Shown one piece after another: positions 50,187 through 56,130 of a stretch of 56,130 nt of DNA. The position numbers and the translations under genes are program-made. Within the stretch, counting starts at the first letter, position 1; each line of letters begins with the position of its first letter. This DNA comes from Streptomyces sp. MBT65. GTDB lineage: Bacteria; Actinomycetota; Actinomycetes; Streptomycetales; Streptomycetaceae. The notes under the pieces are model-generated. The model had not been told where the DNA came from and did no database searches. It saw only the letters and a program-made list of their open reading frames with translations. Location: assembly GCF_016612545.1 (NCBI RefSeq), contig NZ_JAENRY010000024.1, positions 1-56,130 on the forward strand. Direction: 5' to 3'.

Positions 50187-52589
50187 TCATGAGCGATCGG
50201 CGGGCGGATTGGGGGAGGCTGCTGCTTCCTCCCGGTCGTACTGCGTCGGCGCGTCGTCGTCGATGGTGTCCCGCGCCCGGAACGTGCCACGCTGGAACCC
50301 GGCCAGCGAGGATGCCGCGCGTTCCGCGGTGAAGTCTTCCAGCTCCAGGTCCTCCTCGACCGGGGCGGCCTCCTCCCGCAACTCACTGGCCAGACTGGTC
50401 TGCGGCACCCGCCGAGGCAACGGGGTCAGCCCGCCGAGCCCGGCGGTGACCGACTCGGACTCGGGCGACCGCGCCGGCGGGACGACGGGCCGGGCCTTGG
50501 GCGCGGGACTCGGCGCGTCAACTGTCCGATCGGCCAAGGCGGTTGACGCCGGGACCGCCGCCTTCTCCGCCTTTTCCGCTACGACGGCCTCGGCATCGGA
50601 TACTCGCGCGGCGCCCCGAGCCGACTCCTCGGGTGCCTCGGGTGCCTCGGGTACGACGATGTCGTGCGGGATCAGCACGATCGCGGTCGTCCCGCCGTAC
50701 GGCGAGGAGCGCAGGGTCACCGCGATCCCGTGCCGGACGGCGAGCCGGGCGATCACGAACATGCCCAGCCGCAGGTCGTCGGCGAGGGCGACCACGTCGA
50801 ACTGCGGGGCCACCGCGAGCTGTTCGTTGAGCGAGGCGTAGTCCTCCTCGGACATGCCGAGCCCGCGGTCCTCGACCTCGATCACGAGGCCCTTGGCGAC
50901 CATCGCGGCCCGCACCCCGACGGGACTGGGCGCGGGGGAGTACACGGTCGCGTTGTCGATCAGTTCGGCCAGCAGGTGGATCACGTCCGCGACCGCGGGC
51001 GGCGCCAGGCACACCTCCTCCTCGGTGTGCACCTCCACCCGCTGGTACTCGGCGACCTCGCCGACGGCGCTGCGCAGGATGTCGATCAGCGCGACCGGCT
51101 CGGTCCAGCTGCGGCGCGGCTGCTCACCGCTGATGACGACGAGGTTCTCCTCGTAGCGGCGCAACTGGCTTGCGGTGGAGTCCAGTTCGTACAGGCCGCG
51201 CAGCACCTCGGGGTCGTCGTGCCGGCGCTCCAGCTGGTCGAGCTTGGTGAGCTGGAGGTTGACCAGGTTCTGGCTCTGCCGGGCGATGCCGAGGATGACC
51301 TTCTGGAAACCCCGCCGGGTGTCGGCGAGTTCGACCGCGGTGTGCACGGCGGTGCGCTGTGCGGTGTTGAACGCCTGGGCCACCTGGCCGAGTTCGTCGT
51401 TGCCGTAGTCCAACGGCGGGGTCGCCGACTCCACGTCGATCTTCTCGCCCCGGTTCAACCGGGCGACCACGTCCGGCAGTCGGTCCTCGGCGAGGCTCAG
51501 GGTGGCCATCTTCAGGCCGCGCAGCCGGCGGGACAGGGAGCGGGTGATCCGCCAGGACATGACGACGCACAGCAGCAGCGCGCCGAGTCCGCCCGCGCTC
51601 AGAGAGGCGGCCGTGACGAGCAGGTTGTGCGCCTTGTCTGAGCTGCGGTCGAGGAGTCCGGACGTCTGCTGCCTGATCAACGACTCGTACTCTTCGGCGA
51701 CTTGGGACAGTGCCGCGTTCCACTGCTTCTGCTCGTCGGGCAGGATGATCTTGCCTGCCGTGCCGTTGTCCGGCACCGCCTTGCCCGCCGTACCGGCCGT
51801 GAGCACCGCGTCCTCCGTGGACTCCAGGGTGCTCCACTCGACGCTCTGCAGGATGTGCTCGATCCGCGTCTTGGTGGCGCCCTGGAACCCGGTGGCGATC
51901 TGGTCCTCGACCAGCCAGCGCCGGGCGTGCACCAGCTCGGCGAACTGCTCCCACGCCGCGTTGTCGACGTGTCCGGAGGGCCACGCCAGCGTCAACTGCG
52001 CGTCCTCCTGCGAGACCAGCTCCGCTCCGTGCTCCAGCGCGACCAGCGGTTCGGCCTGCGAGGTGAGGTCGCCGTCGTCGACCTGGGACAGCTGCTGGAA
52101 GGCCTGGATCTGGTCGTCGATGATCGAGGTGTACTGGTCCAGCACCTGCTGGGGCGTGATGTCGGTGGGCTTGTCCACCTGGCTGCGGTAGTACTCCAGG
52201 CTGTCCACCGACGCGACGACCGAGTACATCCGGTCCCGGATACGGGTGGGCGCCTCCTTGATCGCGCCGGACTGGGCCACGAGTTGGGCCACCGCCTTGT
52301 CCGTCGCCGCGCGCTGGGCGTCCAACGCGGCCTGCGAGCCGTGTGGATCCGCCATCCACGCCGCCGAGAGACTGCGCTCCTTCTGGAGCGCGAGCGCGGC
52401 CTCGGTGCCCATGGCGCCGGTCGACCTGCTCAACTCCGTCTGCGAGCGCAGCCGTAGCCCCTCCGTGAACATCTGGCTCGTCGTCAGGCCCCACATGGCG
52501 GCCAGCGTGATGCTGGGGACCAGGGCGAGCAGGATCAGGGAAAGACGTATGGAACCGACGCGGCGCCGGGCACCTGTCCGTGGAGACAT
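50187..52589 (-). CDS. cvnA: Conservon sensor kinase-like protein CvnA (second locus)
   Basis: The 800-residue product starts at ATG 52589. A first helix (IRLSLILLALVPSITLAAMW) and a second one (LLVTAASLSAGGLGALLLCVV, near residue 330) bracket an outside domain of nitrate-sensor-like helices. HAMP, a coiled region and an HATPase domain follow (ELIDNATVYSPAPSP; EDRGLGMSEEDY). No obvious H-box is seen. The C-terminal 170 residues are Ala/Pro/Glu-rich. A sugar-type binding lipoprotein gene ends 39 bases upstream on the same strand, an arrangement suggesting ligand presentation to this sensor. Confidence 0.9.
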   Translation of the reverse strand: MSPRTGARRRVGSIRLSLILLALVPSITLAAMWGLTTSQMFTEGLRLRSQTELSRSTGAMGTEAALALQKERSLSAAWMADPHGSQAALDAQRAATDKAVAQLVAQSGAIKEAPTRIRDRMYSVVASVDSLEYYRSQVDKPTDITPQQVLDQYTSIIDDQIQAFQQLSQVDDGDLTSQAEPLVALEHGAELVSQEDAQLTLAWPSGHVDNAAWEQFAELVHARRWLVEDQIATGFQGATKTRIEHILQSVEWSTLESTEDAVLTAGTAGKAVPDNGTAGKIILPDEQKQWNAALSQVAEEYESLIRQQTSGLLDRSSDKAHNLLVTAASLSAGGLGALLLCVVMSWRITRSLSRRLRGLKMATLSLAEDRLPDVVARLNRGEKIDVESATPPLDYGNDELGQVAQAFNTAQRTAVHTAVELADTRRGFQKVILGIARQSQNLVNLQLTKLDQLERRHDDPEVLRGLYELDSTASQLRRYEENLVVISGEQPRRSWTEPVALIDILRSAVGEVAEYQRVEVHTEEEVCLAPPAVADVIHLLAELIDNATVYSPAPSPVGVRAAMVAKGLVIEVEDRGLGMSEEDYASLNEQLAVAPQFDVVALADDLRLGMFVIARLAVRHGIAVTLRSSPYGGTTAIVLIPHDIVVPEAPEAPEESARGAARVSDAEAVVAEKAEKAAVPASTALADRTVDAPSPAPKARPVVPPARSPESESVTAGLGGLTPLPRRVPQTSLASELREEAAPVEEDLELEDFTAERAASSLAGFQRGTFRARDTIDDDAPTQYDREEAAASPNPPADRS

Positions 52590-52628
52590 CGTGGTCGTCC
52601 TCGCTACATCCTCGTACGAAGTGTCCGG

Positions 52629-53642
52629 TCAGCGCGTTCCGTTGGCCGCGAACTTCGCGACCGCGCCGACGTTCGTCTTCGTCACGAACGCCGGACCGGT
52701 GAGCACGGGAGCCACCCCGCCGCCACTGATGTTGCCGTTGGTCTTGTACAGCCACAACGAGTCCACGGCCAGATAGCCCTGGAGATACGGCTGTTGATCG
52801 ACCGCGAACTGTACGGCCCCGCTCTGCACGGCCTTGACCAGGTCCTGGTTGAGGTCGAAGGTCGCGACCTTGGCACTGCTGCCCGCCGCCTTCACGGACT
52901 TGACCGCCGCCAGGGCGAAATCGGCGCCCAGCATGACCACTTCGTCGATGCTGGGGTCCTGCTTCAGCCGGTCCGTGACCCCCGCGGACACGGCGTCCAT
53001 GTCGGTGCCGTCCACATAGAGGTTGTCGGTCTCGCCGGTGAACGTCTTCTTCACGCCCGCGCAGCGCGCCTCCAGGGCCACATTGCCCCGCTCGTGGATC
53101 ACGCACAGCGCGTGCTTGGCCTTGAAGGCGTCCAGTTTCTCGCCGACGGCGCGGCCCGCGACACTCTCGTCCTGCCCGAAGAACTCCAGGATGCCGTCCG
53201 ACTGCCAGGAGTCGATACCGGAGTTGAGGCCGACCACCGGAATGTCCGAGGCCTTGGCCTGCGCGATCGGCGCCTTCATCGCGTCCGGTTTGGCGAGCGT
53301 CAGCGCGATGCCGTCGACCCCGTCCCGGATCGCGTCCCGCACCAGCTCCGCCTGTCCCGTGGCATCGGCGTCGCTCGCGTACGTCAGCTCGACGCCGTCC
53401 TTCGCCGCGGCGGCCTCGGCGCCCTTCTGCACCAGCAGCCAGAAGGCGTCGCCCTTGCTCGCGTGGGTGACCAGCGCGATCTTGAGCCGAGCCTTTCCGG
53501 CGGCACCGGCCGTGTCCGTACCGGAGTCGGAACCCCCGGTCCCGGAGCAGCCGGAGAGCAGCAGGGAGCCCGCCACGGCGAGGGTGAGCGCCGTGCCGCG
53601 TATGAGACGGACGGGGGCTTGAGATGCGGGAGGAGTGGTCAT
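52629..53642 (-). CDS. Orphan sugar-type (ribose-binding-like) substrate-binding lipoprotein
   Basis: From ATG 53642 the protein has 337 residues. The signal peptide ends LLLSGC with lipid Cys32. The mature part is a Peripla_BP_4/RbsB-type two-lobe protein: LKIALVTHASKGDAFWLLVQ, DGIALTLAKPDAMKAPIAQA, IPVVGLNSGIDSW and VRFAVDQQ-like QFAVDQQPYLQGYLA near the hinge. No ABC permease or ATPase gene lies nearby; instead the conservon sensor gene follows after 39 bases. A TTGACT box at about 53773-53768 on the minus strand may belong to its promoter. Confidence 0.88.
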   Translation of the reverse strand: MTTPPASQAPVRLIRGTALTLAVAGSLLLSGCSGTGGSDSGTDTAGAAGKARLKIALVTHASKGDAFWLLVQKGAEAAAAKDGVELTYASDADATGQAELVRDAIRDGVDGIALTLAKPDAMKAPIAQAKASDIPVVGLNSGIDSWQSDGILEFFGQDESVAGRAVGEKLDAFKAKHALCVIHERGNVALEARCAGVKKTFTGETDNLYVDGTDMDAVSAGVTDRLKQDPSIDEVVMLGADFALAAVKSVKAAGSSAKVATFDLNQDLVKAVQSGAVQFAVDQQPYLQGYLAVDSLWLYKTNGNISGGGVAPVLTGPAFVTKTNVGAVAKFAANGTR

Positions 53643-53867
53643 GGGGGGTGCGGCACCTCGCTGTGCGGCCGAGCCTGAGGACGGGGAGAGTTCGCCCGGG
53701 GCCGTATGAGGTACGCCGGCCGGGAGTCTCCCGTTGGCTCGGAGCAAATCGTGTGTGACCGCTGGTAGTCAAGTGAGCAGCGACATGGAGTGAGTTGTTG
53801 CTGCCGCATTGTGATCATCTCGACGTCGTACGGAAGTTGATGGGGTGAAGCGCGGGAGAATCGGTGG

Positions 53868-54704
53868 TTACGGCTTCCGGGCCACCGCACCGTACATCGC
53901 GATGTCCGCGTCCCTGATCGGTTCGGTGTCCGTCCCGTCCGGTCGCCACTTGTGCACCTGGACGATACCGGGCCCGACGAGTTCGAGCCCCTCGAAGAAC
54001 TCCTCGGCCTCCGGATACGTCCGCAGACGCATCGGCATCCCGCGGGCCGCGTACTCACGGGCGACCCGGCCCACCTCGTCCGGCGCGAACTCGGCCGTGC
54101 CGATGGACATCGCCAAGTAGCTGCCGGAGGGCAGGGGTTCGAGGAGCCGGCGGACGATGCCCACGGCGTCGTCCGCGTCCAGCACGAAGTGCACGATCGC
54201 GATCACCGTCAGCGCGACCGGTTCACCGGCGTCGAGCGTCCCGCGGAACTCCGGCGCGCGCAGGATCGCCGCCGGGTCCAGCATGTCGGCCTCGACGTAC
54301 GCGGTCCGGCCCTCGGGCGTGCTGTCCAACAGGCCCTGGGACAGGGCGAGTACGAGCGGGTCGTTGTCCACGTAGACCACGCGCGCGTCCGCTGCCGTCG
54401 CCTGCGCGATCTCGTGGATGTTCGGCGAGGTCGGGATGCCGGAGCCGATGTCGAGGAACTGCCGTATGCCCGCCTCGCCGGCGAGATACCGCACGGCCCG
54501 GTTCATGAAGTCGCGGTTGGCCCGCATGTGCACCGGCATGGCGGGCCACTCGCGGATCATCGCGTCACCGGCCTCCCGGTCGGCGGGGTAGTGGTCCGTA
54601 CCGCCCAGGATGTAGTCGTAGATCCGGGCGGAGTGGGCGGTGGTGGTGTCGACGCGGCTGTGATCGGGCAAGACGGGGCTCCCTGAGTGAGATTTCGCGG
54701 TCAC
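53868..54704 (-). CDS. SAM-dependent methyltransferase, DUF574 type
   Basis: I take GTG 54704 as the start (278 residues), because longer versions would overlap the divergent MFS gene. No good SD is visible, and the start is the uncertain part. The family signature is strong: HSARIYDYILGGTDHYPADR, RANRDFMNRAVRYL, the SAM motif QFLDIGSGIPTSPNIHEIA, VYVDNDPLVLALSQGLLDST and VALTVIAIVHFVLD. Streptomycetes carry many such proteins of mostly unknown substrate. The gene is divergent from an MFS exporter gene across about 80 bases. Confidence 0.88.
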   Translation of the reverse strand: MTAKSHSGSPVLPDHSRVDTTTAHSARIYDYILGGTDHYPADREAGDAMIREWPAMPVHMRANRDFMNRAVRYLAGEAGIRQFLDIGSGIPTSPNIHEIAQATAADARVVYVDNDPLVLALSQGLLDSTPEGRTAYVEADMLDPAAILRAPEFRGTLDAGEPVALTVIAIVHFVLDADDAVGIVRRLLEPLPSGSYLAMSIGTAEFAPDEVGRVAREYAARGMPMRLRTYPEAEEFFEGLELVGPGIVQVHKWRPDGTDTEPIRDADIAMYGAVARKP

Positions 54705-54782
54705 GGGTGTCGCCGATGGAAGAAATCCTCGATCCCGGACCTCCGGCTGGAAGGGGCGTCCTCGCGATTCCACGCTTCGGTC

Positions 54783-56130
54783 ATGAGTCAACTCAGCGCA
54801 CACTCACGGTCGACGACCCCCGCGGGGTCCTACCCACGGCGATGGTCGGCACTCGTCGCCCTGCTCCTCGCGGAGGCGATGAACCTGCTCGACGCGACGG
54901 TCGTGCAGGTGGCCGCGCCCGCGATCCACGCCGAGCTGGGCGGATCGGTGTCCGACGTCCAGTGGTTCACCACCGCCTACACCCTGCCGTTCGCGGTACT
55001 GCTGATCACCGGCGGCCGACTCGGCGACATCGCGGGCAGGCGACGGCTGTTCGTGCTGGGCGTCACCGGATTCACCCTCGCGTCCCTCGCCTGCGCGCTG
55101 GCCCCGGATGTGGGGTTCCTGATCGGGTTCCGCGCCGTCCAGGGAGCGTCCGCGGCCCTGGTGATCCCACAGACCATCGGGTTGATCAAGGCGATGTTCA
55201 GCGGCGAGGAGATGTCGAGGGCGCTGGGCAGCATCGGCCCCGTGATGGGTCTCGCCGCGGTCTGCGGCCCGGTGCTCGGCGGTGTCCTCACGCACGCCGA
55301 TCTGTTCGACTCCTCCTGGCGCGCGGTGTTCCTGGTCAATGTCCCGCTCGCCCTGGTCGTCCTCGCGCTGTCCCCCCGGCTGCCGGAGAACCGCGCCCCG
55401 AAGCGCCCGACGCTCGACCTCACCGGCACCCTGCTGGCCATGACCGGCACCGGACTTCTGGTCCTTCCGCTGATCGGGGCTGACATCTCCCGGCTGTCCG
55501 GGCGGAGTTGGGCTGCGGTGACCTCGGGCCTGCTGATCCTCGCCGGCTTCGCACTGCACCAGCGCCGGGTGGCCGCGACCGGACGCAGCCCGCTGGTGGA
55601 ACCGAGCCTGTTCGCCCGCCCCGGCTTCCCCGCCGCCCTCGTCGCCTCCACGACCTTCTTCGCGGTGACGACCGGCCTCATGACGGTCGTGGTACTGCAA
55701 CTCCAACTCGGCCTGGGTGTCGGGGTGTTGAAGGCAGGCCTGACCCTGGCCCCCTGGTCGGTCGGCCTCGCCGTCTCGTCCTGGGCGGCGGGCGCACATC
55801 TCGTACGCCGGTACGGGCAACGGGTGATGCTCGCCGGCCTCGGCGTCCTGCTGACCGGAATGCTGGGCGCGATCCTCGTCTACGCCCGCGTGGTCCCCGG
55901 CGCCTACCCGGTCCTGCTGCTCCCCGCGCTCGCGGTGGTCGGGCTCGGCGCCGGTCTCTTCACCCCGGCGTTCTTCACCCACGCGCTCAAGCCGCTCCGG
56001 GCCCAGGAGTTGGGCTCGGCGGCGGGGTTGCTGAACGCCGTCCAGCAGCTGGGGGCGACCTTGGGGGTCGCGGTCCTCGGGAGCGTGTATCTGGCGAACG
56101 CGGGGGCGGGGGCTGGCGCCACGGTTGGGG
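54783..56130 (+). CDS. MFS drug exporter, DHA2/EmrB type (3' end beyond window)
   Basis: The frame is open from ATG 54783 to the window end (449 codons seen). Hydrophobic segments alternate regularly, with at least twelve visible. Diagnostic motifs are NLLDATVVQVAAPAIHAEL in helix 1 (motif D1), GGRLGDIAGRRRLFVLGV (motif A) and ALGSIGPVMGLAAVCGPVLG (motif C, antiporter). LLNAVQQLGATLGVAVLGSV near the end of the window is typical of the late helices in 14-helix members. It should export a small toxic compound by proton antiport. The missing part is probably only the last one or two helices. Confidence 0.9.
   Translation, partial: MSQLSAHSRSTTPAGSYPRRWSALVALLLAEAMNLLDATVVQVAAPAIHAELGGSVSDVQWFTTAYTLPFAVLLITGGRLGDIAGRRRLFVLGVTGFTLASLACALAPDVGFLIGFRAVQGASAALVIPQTIGLIKAMFSGEEMSRALGSIGPVMGLAAVCGPVLGGVLTHADLFDSSWRAVFLVNVPLALVVLALSPRLPENRAPKRPTLDLTGTLLAMTGTGLLVLPLIGADISRLSGRSWAAVTSGLLILAGFALHQRRVAATGRSPLVEPSLFARPGFPAALVASTTFFAVTTGLMTVVVLQLQLGLGVGVLKAGLTLAPWSVGLAVSSWAAGAHLVRRYGQRVMLAGLGVLLTGMLGAILVYARVVPGAYPVLLLPALAVVGLGAGLFTPAFFTHALKPLRAQELGSAAGLLNAVQQLGATLGVAVLGSVYLANAGAGAGATVG

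Noticed and set aside
1..56130. tRNA, rRNA, transposase, integrase or attachment sites marking a genomic island
   Set aside because: I read both strands for cloverleaf ends, transposase motifs and boundary repeats and found none I could support. Island status therefore remains unproven.

Overview
The window is high-GC actinobacterial DNA, most likely from a Streptomyces. Supporting signs are the codon usage, frequent GTG/TTG starts, four-base stop/start overlaps, two 'conservons' (cvnA-D), a GPP34 protein, a SAM-methyltransferase of the DUF574 type, and a copy pair of a GC-rich intergenic repeat that I recall from Streptomyces genomes. It reads as an accessory or chromosome-arm-like region. 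I see no rRNA, tRNA, CRISPR array or insertion sequence.

Layout. 1-9813 (minus): two large polyketide/PUFA-synthase-like genes. The downstream one is cut by the window start; the upstream one carries two nitronate-monooxygenase-like barrels fused to KS-AT-ACP-KR. 10182-13228 (plus): a GPP34 protein, then a 56-residue peptide related to the leader part of FxSxx-COOH RiPP precursors, and a stand-alone HExxH-type peptide beta-hydroxylase candidate. 13393-21633 (minus): a four-gene conflict system consisting of a PNP-type nucleosidase with an effector-associated-domain tail, an EAD-VMAP protein, a MoxR ATPase, and a 1466-residue vWA-NB-ARC-TPR protein of the FxsT type. A strong terminator hairpin separates the two converging units. 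21730-26566: a two-component system divergent from an extracytoplasmic flavinylation operon (membrane reductase, FMN-binding protein, ApbE). 26657-29580: a GT39/GT2 pair (YkcB/YkcC-like). 29825-37951: an OpuC-like osmolyte ABC transporter whose binding protein lies about 4.7 kb away, with conservon 1 between them on the other strand. 38021-39418: a Tat-exported GH43/AbfB glycosidase. 39603-48798: a ROK kinase plus oligopeptide-type ABC transporter operon, a divergent ROK regulator and a frameshifted M81 metallopeptidase. 48779-53642: conservon 2 preceded by an orphan sugar-type binding lipoprotein. 53868-56130: a SAM-methyltransferase divergent from a truncated MFS exporter.

The most interesting segment is 11189-21633. 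A RiPP-like precursor without any aromatic residue, and therefore not a cyclophane substrate, sits with only a hydroxylase as visible modifier. It faces a complete vWA-MoxR-VMAP ternary system whose STAND component belongs to the family named for FxSxx-COOH peptide loci. The effector candidate and the VMAP protein each carry a small helical effector-associated domain, which suggests homotypic recruitment. All functional statements are inferred from motifs and context read by eye; no database search was run.
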